A stretch of 59,779 bases of DNA from Ohessyouella blattaphilus (GCF_024721265.1 NZ_JAMXOC010000020.1:1-59779); one strand, 5' to 3'; shown: positions 7,745 through 17,454, counted from the stretch's first letter. Notes: generated by a model from the sequence alone, not told the origin. Numbers and translations: made by a program.

Positions 7745-7787
7745 AAAAAGGTTAAAAAATTACGAAACGTAATTTTTTAACCTTTTT
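7745..7787 (+). terminator. Bidirectional-looking intrinsic terminator
   Basis: A 20-bp stem (7745-7764 with 7768-7787) around an AAA loop, flanked by A and T runs. It ends the reductase/three-component operon and separates it from the ABC importer. Confidence 0.88.
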
Positions 7788-7802
7788 TTGTAGATAATTC
7801 AA

Positions 7803-7831
7803 TTAAAAATTTCTAAAAACCTCTTTATACT
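7803..7831 (+). promoter_or_regulatory. Weak candidate promoter of the ABC importer
   Basis: A good -10 (TATACT, 7826-7831) but a poor -35 (TTAAAA, 7803-7808) with a 17-base spacer. A weak -35 preceded by short AT-rich direct repeats is what one expects of a promoter that needs an activator; the YesN-type regulator upstream is the obvious candidate. This is inference from spacing and sequence only. Confidence 0.42.
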
Positions 7832-7863
7832 TACGGTAGTTTAATGAATTGGAGGAATGGAAA

Positions 7864-8850
7864 TTGGAAAAGTTGAAAAACAACACTTTTATCAAAAAGG
7901 TTGGCTTTAACCGGGTTGTTTTATTTCTGGTACTGCTATTAATGTACGGAATATTCGCCATTTTAAGCCCGACGTTTTTGAGCTATAACCGTATTTTAAG
8001 CGCTCTTAATTACGCCTACTTTCTAGGATTTTTGGCGCTAGGAGTTACTTTTGTCATCGCTACCGGAGGAATTGATTTCTCCATTGGTCCAGTGATGTTC
8101 TGCGCCGCGCTAATCAGCGGCTACCTTTTAACCCAGAACGGGCTGCCCCTAGTTCTCTGCTTGCTGATTTCGATTCTAGTTGGTACTTTATTCGGTTGCC
8201 TTAACGGCTATCTCGTAGCGTACTGGAACTTACCGTCGTTTATCACCTCGATGGCCAGCATGATGCTAGCCAAAGGTATCGGTTCCGTCTTTACGAAAAC
8301 GCAGTCAGTTAGTTGGCCCCAAGCGGTTCAGGAAAATGGCGAGTTTAGAAAACTAGTAAAGATTATGACTAGCGATGGTACCCAGATTCCGACAGGTCTG
8401 CTAGTCCTGATTATCGCTTCTATTATTTGTGCCATTATCTTAAATAAGACAAAAGCCGGACGGTATATCCTTTGCATCGGTAGCAACAAAGAAGCCGTTC
8501 GCTTATCGGGCGTAAATGTTAAAAAATGGGAAATGCTGGCCTACGTAATCTGCGGTACCTTAGCGGGAATCGCCGCCATTATCTTTGTGGGTGCGTATTC
8601 CACCGTTCAACCAGGACTAGGAGACACCTACAACAACGAAGCAATCGCAGGTTGTGTGATGGGTGGTACCGCCATGAGTGGTGGTACGGCTTCCATTGGT
8701 GGCACTTTTCTCGGGGTCTTGATTATCGCCCTATTACAAGAAGGTATCTTAGCGATGGGCTTTCAGAAGGACTGGCAATACGTTATCACCGGGTTAATCG
8801 TCCTAGTGGCCGTCTATGCCAATGTTCGTAGCCATAGACGGAAGAATTAA
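7864..8850 (+). CDS. Ribose-type ABC transporter permease (first)
   Basis: A 328-residue polytopic permease of the RbsC/AraH family (BPD_transp_2), with about eight to ten hydrophobic segments. Family motifs are present: FVIATGGIDFSIGPVM, GCLNGYLVAYWNLPSFI, and TKAGRYILCIGSNKEAVRLSGV as the cytoplasmic loop that contacts the ATPase. The start is TTG at 7864, eight bases after GGAGG at 7851-7855; the in-frame TTG at 7849 overlaps that site. It is the first gene of a four-gene importer and differs from the second permease at 10383, so the channel is probably a heterodimer. Confidence 0.85.
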   Translation: MEKLKNNTFIKKVGFNRVVLFLVLLLMYGIFAILSPTFLSYNRILSALNYAYFLGFLALGVTFVIATGGIDFSIGPVMFCAALISGYLLTQNGLPLVLCLLISILVGTLFGCLNGYLVAYWNLPSFITSMASMMLAKGIGSVFTKTQSVSWPQAVQENGEFRKLVKIMTSDGTQIPTGLLVLIIASIICAIILNKTKAGRYILCIGSNKEAVRLSGVNVKKWEMLAYVICGTLAGIAAIIFVGAYSTVQPGLGDTYNNEAIAGCVMGGTAMSGGTASIGGTFLGVLIIALLQEGILAMGFQKDWQYVITGLIVLVAVYANVRSHRRKN

Positions 8851-8870
8851 TAAAGAGGAAGGTGGAAATC

Positions 8871-10367
8871 ATGGGAGAAGTAATTTTGACAATGAAAGGT
8901 ATTGATAAATCCTTCCCGGGAGTACATGCTCTTGATCACGTTGACTTGGAAGTGAGAAAGGGAGAAGTACATGCCCTAATGGGTGAAAACGGTGCAGGAA
9001 AATCTACCTTGATGAAGGTTTTGACAGGAATTTATAAAAAAGATGAAGGAACGATTACCTACGAAGGTAAAGACGTGGAATTCACAAGCCCTAAAGAAGC
9101 GCAAGAAGCCGGTGTTATGATTGTGCATCAGGAGCTAAATATGCTTAGCCATCTAACCGTGGCTCAGAATATCTTTATCGGCCGGGAGAAGATGAGTGGC
9201 AAGCTAATTAACGATGCCAGCATGAATAAGGCGGCAAAAGAATTGTTCGCTAAGCTTAATATCGAGATTGACCCGACGGAACAGATGGGCAACCTAACGG
9301 TTGGTAAACAGCAGATGTGTGAGATCGCTAAGGCGATTTCTCATGAATCGAAGGTTTTGGTCTTTGACGAACCGACGGCAGCGTTAACGGAATCAGAGAT
9401 TGAAGAATTATTTAAGATTATCCGGGACCTTCGGGAAAAACAACTAGGTATCGTCTATATTTCTCACCGGATGGATGAGATTAAGATGATCACAGACCGG
9501 GTAACGGTTATGCGTGATGGTGGCTACGTAGGGACTCTCGATACCGAGACCAGTACGAAAGAAGACATCATCAACATGATGGTGGGCCGGGTTATCTATG
9601 AAGAACCAAAGACCAAAAGCAATGTACCAGCGGATGCGCCTGTGGTCTTAGAAGTGAAAAATTTAAATGCCGGGAAAATGGTAAAGGATGTTAGTTTCCA
9701 GCTTCATAAAGGAGAAATTCTTGGCTTTTCTGGTTTGATGGGAGCAGGTAGAACCGAGACTGCACGGGCGATTTTTGGTGCTGATCCGATCGATAGCGGT
9801 GAGATTATCATCGGTGGCAAAACCGTTCATATCAAAAGTCCGGCCGATGCGGTTGCTAACGGAATTGGTTATCTATCGGAGGATAGAAAACGCTTTGGGA
9901 TTGCGGTAGAGAAGACGGTAGCCGAGAACTCGACGATGGCTTCCCTTAATCATTTTATGAAAGGGATTTTTATCGACAAGAAGAAAGAAGCCCAGGTGGC
10001 TGAAAAGTACGTCGAGCAGTTAAAGACGAAAACACCTTCCGTTGAACAGCTAGTAGTCAATCTTTCTGGAGGTAATCAGCAAAAGGTGGTTATCGCCAAG
10101 TGGTTAGTTAGAGACTGTGAGATTTTGATTTTTGACGAGCCTACAAGAGGTATCGATGTAGGAGCCAAAAGTGAAATATATCAATTGATGAACGAATTGG
10201 TTAAAATGGGCAAATCCATTATCATGATTTCCTCGGAAATGACCGAAATACTTAGAATGAGCGATCGCGTAATCGTTATGTGTGAAGGTAGAAAAACAGG
10301 CGAAATGGCTATTGAAGAAGTATCACAAGAGGCTATTATGCATTGCGCGACAAAAAGAGAAGGGTAA
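8871..10367 (+). CDS. Ribose-type ABC transporter ATPase (two nucleotide-binding domains)
   Basis: A 498-residue double ATPase of the RbsA/MglA/XylG type. Domain 1 has Walker A GENGAGKST, signature LTVGKQQMCEIAKA and Walker B VLVFDEPTAAL. Domain 2 has a degenerate Walker A (FSGLMGAGRTETARAI), signature NLSGGNQQKVVIAKWL and Walker B EILIFDEPTRGIDVG. The degenerate second P-loop is normal in this family. The ATG at 8871 has AAGGTGG just upstream; an in-frame GTG at 8862 lies within it. It sits between two permease genes and powers uptake of the sugar captured by the lipoprotein at 11448. Confidence 0.9.
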   Translation: MGEVILTMKGIDKSFPGVHALDHVDLEVRKGEVHALMGENGAGKSTLMKVLTGIYKKDEGTITYEGKDVEFTSPKEAQEAGVMIVHQELNMLSHLTVAQNIFIGREKMSGKLINDASMNKAAKELFAKLNIEIDPTEQMGNLTVGKQQMCEIAKAISHESKVLVFDEPTAALTESEIEELFKIIRDLREKQLGIVYISHRMDEIKMITDRVTVMRDGGYVGTLDTETSTKEDIINMMVGRVIYEEPKTKSNVPADAPVVLEVKNLNAGKMVKDVSFQLHKGEILGFSGLMGAGRTETARAIFGADPIDSGEIIIGGKTVHIKSPADAVANGIGYLSEDRKRFGIAVEKTVAENSTMASLNHFMKGIFIDKKKEAQVAEKYVEQLKTKTPSVEQLVVNLSGGNQQKVVIAKWLVRDCEILIFDEPTRGIDVGAKSEIYQLMNELVKMGKSIIMISSEMTEILRMSDRVIVMCEGRKTGEMAIEEVSQEAIMHCATKREG

Positions 10368-10382
10368 GGGGGAGAAAGAAAA

Positions 10383-11384
10383 ATGGAGAAGAATGTGAAA
10401 AAGGGAAATGCCTTTACCAATAATCCGATTGTTAAGATGATCGGTACCCAGAAGATCGTAGTCCTTGGCGTAATTATTTTACTAGCTGCTTTTTTCAGCG
10501 TGCTAAGTCCAGCTTTTCGTCAGTACTCGACGGTGGTTAGTATTTTTGATTATTCCTATTACGTTAGTTTGATGGCCGTTGGCGTGACGTTTGCCCTTAT
10601 TACCGGCGGCGTTGACCTTTCCATCGGTACGGGTACCATTGCCGCTGGCTTGGTTGGTGGCTACGTGGTTGGTCACTATGATTTACCGGTTGCTGTGGGC
10701 ATGCTAGTATGTATCGCCTTTGGTTTGTTCCTAGGAATCTTTAACGCCGTTACGGTAGCGATTCTCGGGTTGCCACCTTTTATCGCTACTCTAGGATCGA
10801 TGATGGTCGCTCGTGGACTGGGCTCGATTATGGCTGGTGCTAGCAGTATTACTTGGCCCCAAGCGGGAACGCCAAATGGGTGGTTCCGTAGTATTTTCAA
10901 AATAAATGTGGGCGGGAAGATGATTCCGATTGGTTTTCTAATCGTTATCGCCGTCGTTATCATCATGTCGATTGTCTTAAATAAAACCAGACCAGGACGC
11001 TATATCATCGCCATTGGTAGCAATAAAGAAGCAACTAGACTATCAGGAATCAATGTTGTGAAATGGCATTCGCTAGCGTATTTAATATCCGGATTTTTCA
11101 CCGGTCTTGCAGCCATCGCCTATGCGGCCACGTTTCAAGCGGTAGTGCCGGGAACGGGAGCGGGACTTGAGTTAGATGCGATTGCTGGAGCCATTATCGG
11201 CGGAACATCAATGACCGGTGGTGCGGGAACAGTGGGCGGTACTCTACTAGGAGTATTCGTTATGTCTCTTCTTAAAACAGGACTACCCTTTATCGGGTTG
11301 CAGGCTAACTGGCAACAGATTATTACCGGTATCGTCTTATTGATTGCCGTCTTCGTTGATATTTTAAAAAATGCTAAAAAGTAG
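10383..11384 (+). CDS. Ribose-type ABC transporter permease (second)
   Basis: A 333-residue RbsC-family membrane protein with the motifs FALITGGVDLSIGTGTI, VAILGLPPFIATLGSMMVARGLGS and RPGRYIIAIGSNKEATRLSGI. It shares architecture and many loop residues with the permease at 7864 (for example SSITWPQAG against QSVSWPQAV), suggesting an old duplication. A GGGGGAG site precedes its ATG by about eight bases. It probably pairs with the first permease. A stem-loop follows before the binding-protein gene. Confidence 0.88.
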   Translation: MEKNVKKGNAFTNNPIVKMIGTQKIVVLGVIILLAAFFSVLSPAFRQYSTVVSIFDYSYYVSLMAVGVTFALITGGVDLSIGTGTIAAGLVGGYVVGHYDLPVAVGMLVCIAFGLFLGIFNAVTVAILGLPPFIATLGSMMVARGLGSIMAGASSITWPQAGTPNGWFRSIFKINVGGKMIPIGFLIVIAVVIIMSIVLNKTRPGRYIIAIGSNKEATRLSGINVVKWHSLAYLISGFFTGLAAIAYAATFQAVVPGTGAGLELDAIAGAIIGGTSMTGGAGTVGGTLLGVFVMSLLKTGLPFIGLQANWQQIITGIVLLIAVFVDILKNAKK

Positions 11385-11387
11385 GAT

Positions 11388-11415
11388 ATTAATTTCACAG
11401 TAGTTGTGAATTAAT
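11388..11415 (+). promoter_or_regulatory. Stem-loop between permease and binding-protein genes
   Basis: ATTAATTTCACA (11388-11399) pairs with TGTGAATTAAT (11405-11415) with one bulged T. It starts three bases after the permease stop and has no T-tract after it. In sugar ABC operons such intercistronic hairpins protect or define the end of the binding-protein mRNA, allowing the lipoprotein to be made in excess over the membrane subunits. That role is inferred here. Confidence 0.5.
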
Positions 11416-11447
11416 AAATAAAAATTCATCCATAGGGAGGAAGAAAG

Positions 11448-12563
11448 ATGAAAAGAAGAGTAATTAGTGCATTGTTATGTGTAGTACTTGTAGGATCCAT
11501 GTTAGTAGGATGCGGTTCTAAAAAAGAGGAATCGACAAGCGATGGAGGCGACTCGTCTGCTAGTAATGGCGGGGAAAAGATTGAGATCGTTTCTAAAGGA
11601 TTCCAGCATCAATACTGGCAAGCAGTGAAAAAAGGTGCGGATCAAAAAGCGGAAGAACTTGGGGTTACTATCAACTTTGTTGGACCTAACTCTGAATCAG
11701 ACATCGCTGACCAGGTACAGATGTTCCAAAGTGCGATTAATCAAAAACCAGCCGCTCTTGGACTGGCCGCTCTTGACACAGACGCTTTATTAGATGCGAT
11801 CTCTCAGGCACAAGCAGCTGGAATTCCGATTATCGGCTTTGACTCTGGTGTTCCAGGGGCACCTGAAGGCGCAATTTTAGCAAATGCTTCTACAGATAAC
11901 TACGTAGCTGGTGAATTAGCAGCTGAAGAAGGTTATAAAGCTGCTCTTGGCGACAGAATTAAAAATGCCGATGGTCCAGTAAGAGTTGGGGTTATGGCTC
12001 AAGACGCTACCGCTGAGTCAATCATTAATCGTGGACTTGGTTTTATCGATAAGTTAAAAGAATTAGTAGAAGCTGATGGCAAAACCATCTCTATCACAGG
12101 AAACGAAAAATACGTTGGTGATTCAGCTATCGATGATAAGAAGAGCGAAGATGGCGACGTTATCGTAGAAGTTGTAGTACCTTCTCAAGTAACAAACGAA
12201 TTATCAGCTGTTGACTGCCAAACTCTGTTAAACAAAAAAGACATTATCTGTATCTACGGCTCTAACCAACATTCAGGTGAAGCTATGATTACCGGAAATG
12301 CTAACTTAGACAAGTTCGGCGAAGGCGATGATAAAGTAATCGGTATTGCTTTCGACTCTGGTGAAAACATTAAAAAGGCTGTAAAAGATAAAGTATTTAT
12401 CGGTGCCGTTACTCAGGCTCCAGTAGCAATGGGTGAAGCATTAGTAGACCTTTGCGTAAAAGCCGCTAGAGGCGAATCAGTTTCTGATGTGGATACCGGT
12501 TGCCAATGGTATACATCAGACAACATGGACTCAGAAGAGATCTCTCAAAACCTATACGATTAA
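11448..12563 (+). CDS. Sugar-binding lipoprotein of the ABC importer
   Basis: A 371-residue substrate-binding protein (Peripla_BP_4). A lipoprotein signal peptide ends in LVGC with the lipidated Cys at residue 22, then a Ser/Gly/Glu-rich linker, then the binding fold from KIEIVSKGFQHQYWQAVKKG. Ligand-site segments include NFVGPNSESDIADQVQM, AALDTDAL, GFDSGVPGA, TDNYVAGELAA and GIAFDSGENI, close to ribose/allose-type receptors. GGGAGGAAG gives a strong ribosome binding site. Codon use is visibly more biased to frequent codons than in the membrane subunits, in line with high expression. It ends at a strong terminator. The sugar is unknown; neighbours suggest fucose, a hexitol or a pentose. Confidence 0.88.
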   Translation: MKRRVISALLCVVLVGSMLVGCGSKKEESTSDGGDSSASNGGEKIEIVSKGFQHQYWQAVKKGADQKAEELGVTINFVGPNSESDIADQVQMFQSAINQKPAALGLAALDTDALLDAISQAQAAGIPIIGFDSGVPGAPEGAILANASTDNYVAGELAAEEGYKAALGDRIKNADGPVRVGVMAQDATAESIINRGLGFIDKLKELVEADGKTISITGNEKYVGDSAIDDKKSEDGDVIVEVVVPSQVTNELSAVDCQTLLNKKDIICIYGSNQHSGEAMITGNANLDKFGEGDDKVIGIAFDSGENIKKAVKDKVFIGAVTQAPVAMGEALVDLCVKAARGESVSDVDTGCQWYTSDNMDSEEISQNLYD

Positions 12564-12594
12564 TCGGTTGTCGGTTGGGAAGGTCGTTTTATTT

Positions 12595-12635
12595 AAATGG
12601 GGAGGTCGTTTTTTGAAAAAACGACCTCCCCATTT
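12595..12635 (+). terminator. Strong bidirectional terminator, shared stem sequence with 47968
   Basis: A 20-bp stem (12595-12614 with 12616-12635) with T and A runs at its apex. It lies between the importer and the convergent AraC gene and can serve both strands. Its GC part GGGGAGGTCGTTTT is identical to that of the terminator at 47968-48007; a partial third copy, GGAAGGTCGTTTT, stands about 20 bases upstream in the same spacer. Confidence 0.85.
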
Positions 12636-12644
12636 GTTCATCTG

Positions 12645-13490
12645 TCATTTTAGATACTGCTTCGGGGTGACCCCTTTGTATTTCTTGAAGGTTTTGATGA
12701 AGTAGCTTAAGTCGTTGAAGCCGCTATTAAAGGCGATTTCCGTAATCGAATCATCGGTAGTGAGAATTTTATAGCAGGCTCGTTCAATCCGGTAATAGTT
12801 CAGATAGTCAATGGGGGTGCGCCCAGCCATATCTTGAAAGAAGCGACAGAAGTATTTGGGTGACATATGCACAGTATCAGCAATCTCCTGTAAGGTTAGT
12901 GGCGACTGGTATGAGGTCTCGATATACTCAAGAGCCGTCTTTAATTGGAGAATCCGGCGCTGAGAATGGACGCCCTTATTTTGAACGGGACTAAAATACT
13001 GATTGGCGAAAATGGTTCCAAAAAAAAGATAAAGAGAGCCTTCCACAATCATTTGATAGCCTGGTTTCTTTGAAGCAATGGCATCAAAAAGCGTCCAAGT
13101 GATATCATGAATATCTTTATATGAAGGATCAAAGATATGGCGAAGGTCCAGTTCGTGATTATGAATGCTTTTAATCAACTGCTTGAAAGAATCGTTGCGG
13201 CTAATCAGCATATTTATATCAAAAACGATGCATTCGTAGATACAATCACGGGGCGTACCTTCATGAAGGAGACCTGAGGGCACAAAGACTACCGAACCTT
13301 CGCCCACTTCGATGGTTGTTTCCTCAAGGGTTAGAGAAAAGGTATTCTTTAATACCCGAATAAGTTCATACTCCATATGCCAGTGAAGAGCCATGTGATA
13401 TTGGGGGTGTCTAGGGGTGACGTGATGGTAGTCGATGGGAAAATCCGCCGTTCCCCGGGTTCGGCGCTCCAAATAGTTTAAATGTTGCAT
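12645..13490 (-). CDS. AraC-family regulator with cupin sensor domain
   Basis: A 281-residue regulator. An N-terminal cupin barrel (MALHWHMEYELIRVLKNTFS, with the metal/sugar-type HWHxExE pattern, and FVPSGLLHEGTPRD) precedes a C-terminal AraC domain with two helix-turn-helices (LTLQEIADTVHMSPKYFCRF and SITEIAFNSGFNDLSYFIKTFK). A GGAGG precedes the ATG on the minus strand. It is transcribed divergently from the fucose operon with 118 bases between start codons, so it most likely binds a fucose-pathway sugar and activates that operon. It is convergent with the ABC importer and shares its terminator. Confidence 0.85.
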   Translation of the reverse strand: MQHLNYLERRTRGTADFPIDYHHVTPRHPQYHMALHWHMEYELIRVLKNTFSLTLEETTIEVGEGSVVFVPSGLLHEGTPRDCIYECIVFDINMLISRNDSFKQLIKSIHNHELDLRHIFDPSYKDIHDITWTLFDAIASKKPGYQMIVEGSLYLFFGTIFANQYFSPVQNKGVHSQRRILQLKTALEYIETSYQSPLTLQEIADTVHMSPKYFCRFFQDMAGRTPIDYLNYYRIERACYKILTTDDSITEIAFNSGFNDLSYFIKTFKKYKGVTPKQYLK

Positions 13491-13608
13491 AAAACCTCCG
13501 AAAGTGAATATTGTTATAGTTTTTACTATTATAACACAAGTAAGAGCAGATAGGGAATGCTACACTCTAAGTGATGATCATTGTGAAAATAGGATAAGGA
13601 GGTAGCAA
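13491..13608. promoter_or_regulatory. Divergent AraC/fucose-operon control region
   Basis: The regulator side has a perfect minus-strand TATAAT (forward 13528-13533) but no clear -35. On the operon side the best -10 is TACACT at 13561-13566, again without a good -35. Absence of proper -35 boxes fits activator-dependent promoters. No clear repeated AraC half-sites could be assigned. Confidence 0.4.
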
Positions 13609-15093
13609 GTGGGAAAGAGTAAAAATCAAGTTTTGGCTTTTGACTTTGGGGCATCCAGTGGACGGGCGATTATCGGCTATCTAGAAGACGGCAAAATCAA
13701 AATGGAAGAAGTGTATCGCTTTTCCAACGACCCGGTAACCGTTGGGAAAACCATGTACTGGGATACTTTAAGACAATTTTTTGAAATTAAGCAGGGAATG
13801 CTTAAGGCTAAGCAAAAGGGTGGCTTTAAAAGTCTAGGAATCGATACTTGGGGTGTGGATTTTGGTCTGCTTGATGAGCACGGCGTGCTCTTAGAGAACG
13901 CCATTCACTACCGTGATGACCGGACGCTAGGCATGCAAGAAGAGGTCTTTAAGGTGCTACCAAAAGATAGAGTTTACAACCTAAGCGGTAACCAGTTCGA
14001 AAACTTTAATACGATTTTTCAAGTGTATGCCCTTGTCAAAAAGAGACCATGGCTTCTGGAGCGCGCAGAGACCCTGCTCCTAACACCGGATCTTTTTAAC
14101 TATTTTTTAACAGGTGAAAAGAAGGCAGAGTACACCATGGCAACGACCACTCAGCTGATGGATGCCAAGAATAGATGTTGGTCGCAAGAGATTCTTGAGG
14201 CCTTAGAGATTCCCGAAAAGCTATTGGCAGAAATCGTGCCTAGCGGTACTACGGTTGGCGAATTATCCGAAGATATCTGCGAGGAACTGGGACTTGAAAA
14301 AGCGAAAGTCATCTCTGTTGCCAGTCACGATACCCAGAGTGCCGTGGTAGCAGTACCTACTCAGAAGGAAGATTTTCTCTTTATTAGCTGTGGTACTTGG
14401 AGCCTATTTGGCACCGAGCTTAAAGAGCCGATTATTAACGAGGATTCTTTAAAATACAACGTTAGTAACGAAGGCGGTTATGGTAACACGACCACCCTGC
14501 TTAAAAACATTATCGGCTTGTGGCTCGTGCAAGAAAGCCGGCGCCAGTGGATGCGAGAAGGGGTCGAGTACGGCTTTGGTGAGTTAGAACAGCTAGCGAC
14601 AAAAGCCAAGCCCTTTGTTAGCTTTATCGATCCCGATGCCCCAGAATTCAATACTGCCGGAAACATTCCCAAACGGATTCGCCAGTTTTGTGCTCGCACC
14701 GGTCAAGCTATCCCCGAGACAGTGGGTGATGTGGTGTGCTGTATTAATCAGAGCTTGGCTCTTAAATATCGCTATACCTTGGAGCAGATAGAGGCCTGCA
14801 CCAAAAAGACGTATCCCGAAATCCATATGATTGGTGGCGGCATTCAGAGTAAACTGCTGTGTCAAATGACCGCTAGTGCCAATAATAAAAAAGTGATTGC
14901 CGGGCCAGTGGAAGCAACAGCGCTAGGAAACATTGCGGTGCAATTGATGGCTCTTGGAGAAATCGAAAATCTACAAAAGGCCAGAGAGATTATCCGGGCG
15001 TCCGAGGACACCAAAGAATATCGTCCAGAAAATGGGGAAGATTGGGAAGAAGCCTATCAGAAGTTTAAACAAATAATTATAAAAGAAGCGTAA
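13609..15093 (+). CDS. rhaB: Rhamnulokinase-family sugar kinase, probably acting on L-fuculose
   Basis: A 494-residue FGGY kinase. The N-terminal phosphate loop [14 protein letters not shown] and [18 protein letters not shown] are hallmarks of the rhamnulokinase branch; the C-terminal half has [14 protein letters not shown] and the adenosine motif [14 protein letters not shown]. The GTG start at 13609 follows AAGGAGG by six bases. Although the family is named for L-rhamnulose, the gene is followed by L-fucose isomerase and fucose mutarotase, so the physiological substrate is probably L-fuculose (FucK role), to give fuculose-1-phosphate. No rhamnose isomerase gene is present. Function assignment rests on context. 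Confidence 0.82.
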   Translation: MGKSKNQVLAFDFGASSGRAIIGYLEDGKIKMEEVYRFSNDPVTVGKTMYWDTLRQFFEIKQGMLKAKQKGGFKSLGIDTWGVDFGLLDEHGVLLENAIHYRDDRTLGMQEEVFKVLPKDRVYNLSGNQFENFNTIFQVYALVKKRPWLLERAETLLLTPDLFNYFLTGEKKAEYTMATTTQLMDAKNRCWSQEILEALEIPEKLLAEIVPSGTTVGELSEDICEELGLEKAKVISVASHDTQSAVVAVPTQKEDFLFISCGTWSLFGTELKEPIINEDSLKYNVSNEGGYGNTTTLLKNIIGLWLVQESRRQWMREGVEYGFGELEQLATKAKPFVSFIDPDAPEFNTAGNIPKRIRQFCARTGQAIPETVGDVVCCINQSLALKYRYTLEQIEACTKKTYPEIHMIGGGIQSKLLCQMTASANNKKVIAGPVEATALGNIAVQLMALGEIENLQKAREIIRASEDTKEYRPENGEDWEEAYQKFKQIIIKEA

Positions 15094-15112
15094 AAAGAAG
15101 GAGGAAGTTAAA

Positions 15113-16915
15113 ATGGCAAAGTCAAGATTAGTTGGTGATTACCCGGTAATCGGTATCAGACCAACAATTGATGCAAGAAGAGGTGCACTTAAGGTAAGAG
15201 AAGGTCTAGAAGAGCAGACCATGAACATGGCAAAATCGGTAAAAGCCTTATACGAAAAGACTTTAAAATATTCAAACGGTGAGCCGGTAAAGGTAGTGAT
15301 CGCTGACACAACCATTGGCCGAGTAGGTGAAACTGCCGCTTGTGCTGACAAATTCAGAAAAGAAGGCGTAGATATCACCGTAACGGTAACACCTTGTTGG
15401 TGCTATGGCTCGGAAACGATGGACGCCGATCCGCTGACGATTAAAGCGGTATGGGGCTTTAACGGAACCGAAAGACCAGGAGCTGTGTACCTTGCTTCTG
15501 TCTTAGCGACTCACGCCCAAAAAGGCTTACCAGCCTTTGGTATCTATGGCCACGACGTACAAGAAGCTGACGATACCGAAATCCCTGCAGATGTTATGGA
15601 AAAGCTCCTGCGCTTTGGTCGGGCATCCGTTGCCGCAGCGACCATGAGAGGAAAATCTTACTTACAAATCGGTTCTATCTGTATGGGAATTGGTGGTTCG
15701 ATTATCGATCCAGCTTTTATTGAGGAATACTTAGGCATGCGGGTAGAGTCTGTTGATGAGGTGGAAATCATTCGCCGAATGACGGAAGGTATCTACGACG
15801 AGGAAGAATTTCAGAAAGCTCTTAAGTGGACGAAGGAAAAGTGCATAGAAGGCTTTGATAAAAACCCTGAAGAACTACAAAGAACCAGAGATCAAAAAGA
15901 TGAGGACTGGGAATTTGTCGTAAAAATGATGTGCATCATCAAAGACTTGATGAACGGCAATCAAAATCTACCAGAGGGTTGTGAAGAAGAACGAGTAGGT
16001 CACAACGCTTTAGCTGCTGGTTTCCAGGGCCAAAGACAATGGACGGATTTCTATCCTAACTGCGATTACCCAGAAGCGCTACTAAACACTTCTTTTGACT
16101 GGACAGGCGCTAGAGAGCCTTATATCCTGGCTACAGAAAACGACGTGTTAAACGGTCTTGGTATGATGTTTGGTAAGCTCCTAACCAATACGGCCCAGAT
16201 TTTTGCCGATGTGCGTACTTATTGGAGCCCAGAAGCCGTTAGTAAAGCCACGGGCTATCAATTAGAAGGAAAAGCGAAAGAAGCTGGTGGAATGATCCAC
16301 TTAATCAACTCTGGTGCTGCTTGCTTAGATGCGAATGGTCAGGCCAAAGACGCAAACGGAAATAACGTGATCAAGCCTTGGTATGATGTAACACCAGAAG
16401 ATCAGGATGCGATTCTTAACGCCACTACTTGGAACCCTGCCGATAATGGCTACTTTAGAGGAGCTGGTTACTCATCTAGATTCGTAACAGAAGCAGAGAT
16501 GCCAGTAACGATGATGAGACTGAATCTCGTAAAAGGTCTTGGACCGGTGGTTCAGATCGCGGAAGGTTGGACGGTGAAACTTCCGGATGAAGTAACTGAT
16601 AAACTATGGAAACGCACAGACTACACTTGGCCTTGTACTTGGTTTGCGCCAAGAGTAACAGGTAAGGGTTATTTCAAAACCGCCTATGACGTAATGGATA
16701 ACTGGGGAGCTAATCACGGTGCTATAAGCTACGGCCACATCGGCGCTGATTTAATTACCTTCTGCTCTATGCTTCGCATTCCTGTAAATATGCACAATGT
16801 GGAGGAAGATACCATCTTTAGACCAGCGGCTTGGACAGCCTTTGGTTCGGATAAAGAAGGCCAAGACTACAGAGCGTGCCAGGCCTACGGACCACTTTAC
16901 AAAACCATTCGCTAA
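15113..16915 (+). CDS. fucI: L-fucose isomerase
   Basis: A 600-residue isomerase of about the length of the well-studied enteric enzyme (about 590). It begins [20 protein letters not shown] and shows family segments [42 protein letters not shown] (active-site loop), [22 protein letters not shown] and [28 protein letters not shown] near the end. It converts L-fucose to L-fuculose with Mn2+ and often also accepts D-arabinose. An AAGGAGG-type site precedes the ATG. It lies 20 bases after the kinase and is followed directly by the mutarotase gene. Confidence 0.93.
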   Translation: MAKSRLVGDYPVIGIRPTIDARRGALKVREGLEEQTMNMAKSVKALYEKTLKYSNGEPVKVVIADTTIGRVGETAACADKFRKEGVDITVTVTPCWCYGSETMDADPLTIKAVWGFNGTERPGAVYLASVLATHAQKGLPAFGIYGHDVQEADDTEIPADVMEKLLRFGRASVAAATMRGKSYLQIGSICMGIGGSIIDPAFIEEYLGMRVESVDEVEIIRRMTEGIYDEEEFQKALKWTKEKCIEGFDKNPEELQRTRDQKDEDWEFVVKMMCIIKDLMNGNQNLPEGCEEERVGHNALAAGFQGQRQWTDFYPNCDYPEALLNTSFDWTGAREPYILATENDVLNGLGMMFGKLLTNTAQIFADVRTYWSPEAVSKATGYQLEGKAKEAGGMIHLINSGAACLDANGQAKDANGNNVIKPWYDVTPEDQDAILNATTWNPADNGYFRGAGYSSRFVTEAEMPVTMMRLNLVKGLGPVVQIAEGWTVKLPDEVTDKLWKRTDYTWPCTWFAPRVTGKGYFKTAYDVMDNWGANHGAISYGHIGADLITFCSMLRIPVNMHNVEEDTIFRPAAWTAFGSDKEGQDYRACQAYGPLYKTIR

Positions 16916-16929
16916 GGAGGCTTGAAATC

Positions 16930-17370
16930 ATGTTAAAAGGAATACCACAGATACTGTCTCCCGAGCTTTTAAAAGTCCTGTGTGAAATGGGACATAGCGA
17001 TCGCCTCGTAATTGCCGATGGCAACTTCCCTGCGGAAAGTATGGGAAAAGATGCCATTGTCATCCGCATGGATGGTCACGGCGTACCCGAGATACTAGAT
17101 GCAATTCTAAAGGTTTTCCCCTTAGATACGTACGTCGATCATCCAGTAAGCTTGATGGAAGTGATGAAAGGCGATACGGTGGAAACACCGATCTGGGATG
17201 AATATAAGGAGATCGTTACAAAGAACGATAGCCGCGGGGATGCCTGTATCGGTAATATCGAACGCTTCAAGTTTTATGATGAATCAAAGACAGCTTATGC
17301 CATTATCGCCACTAGTGAAAAAGCACTGTATGCCAACATCATGTTACAAAAAGGCGTGGTGGTTGAATAA
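16930..17370 (+). CDS. fucU: L-fucose mutarotase (FucU/RbsD family)
   Basis: A 146-residue member of the FucU/RbsD family. It starts MLKGIPQILSPELLKVLCEMGHSD with the catalytic His in GHSD and continues VIADGNFPAES. The family's central Asp/Tyr region and C-terminal NIMLQKGVV are present. The ATG at 16930 follows AAGGAGG, whose TAA overlap belongs to the fucI stop; the longer frame from 16876 would lie inside fucI. It interconverts alpha and beta fucose, feeding the isomerase. It is the last gene of the module: no fuculose-phosphate aldolase (AraD-type FucA) follows. Confidence 0.9.
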   Translation: MLKGIPQILSPELLKVLCEMGHSDRLVIADGNFPAESMGKDAIVIRMDGHGVPEILDAILKVFPLDTYVDHPVSLMEVMKGDTVETPIWDEYKEIVTKNDSRGDACIGNIERFKFYDESKTAYAIIATSEKALYANIMLQKGVVVE

Positions 17371-17377
17371 GTTATGC

Positions 17378-17403
17378 AAAAAAAGACCTGCGGGTCTTTT
17401 TTT
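17378..17403 (+). terminator. Intrinsic terminator of the fucose operon
   Basis: AAAAAAAGACC, a TGCG loop and GGTCTTTTTTT form an 11-bp stem ending in a T-run, eight bases after the fucU stop. Confidence 0.88.
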
Positions 17404-17417
17404 GTGTCCTTAAAGAA

Positions 17418-17446
17418 TTGACAAGAGCCCTTAGAAGGAGTACTAT
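17418..17446 (+). promoter_or_regulatory. Sigma-A promoter of the aldolase/hexitol operon
   Basis: TTGACA at 17418-17423, a 17-base spacer and TACTAT at 17441-17446. The operator begins nine bases downstream of the -10, the same geometry as at 2294-2354 (13 bases there). Confidence 0.75.
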
Positions 17447-17454
17447 ATAAGCAA

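Noticed and set aside
8526-8831. 101-codon frame inside the first permease gene
   Set aside because: Out-of-frame shadow with a Trp/Arg/His-rich translation; the permease frame has all family motifs.
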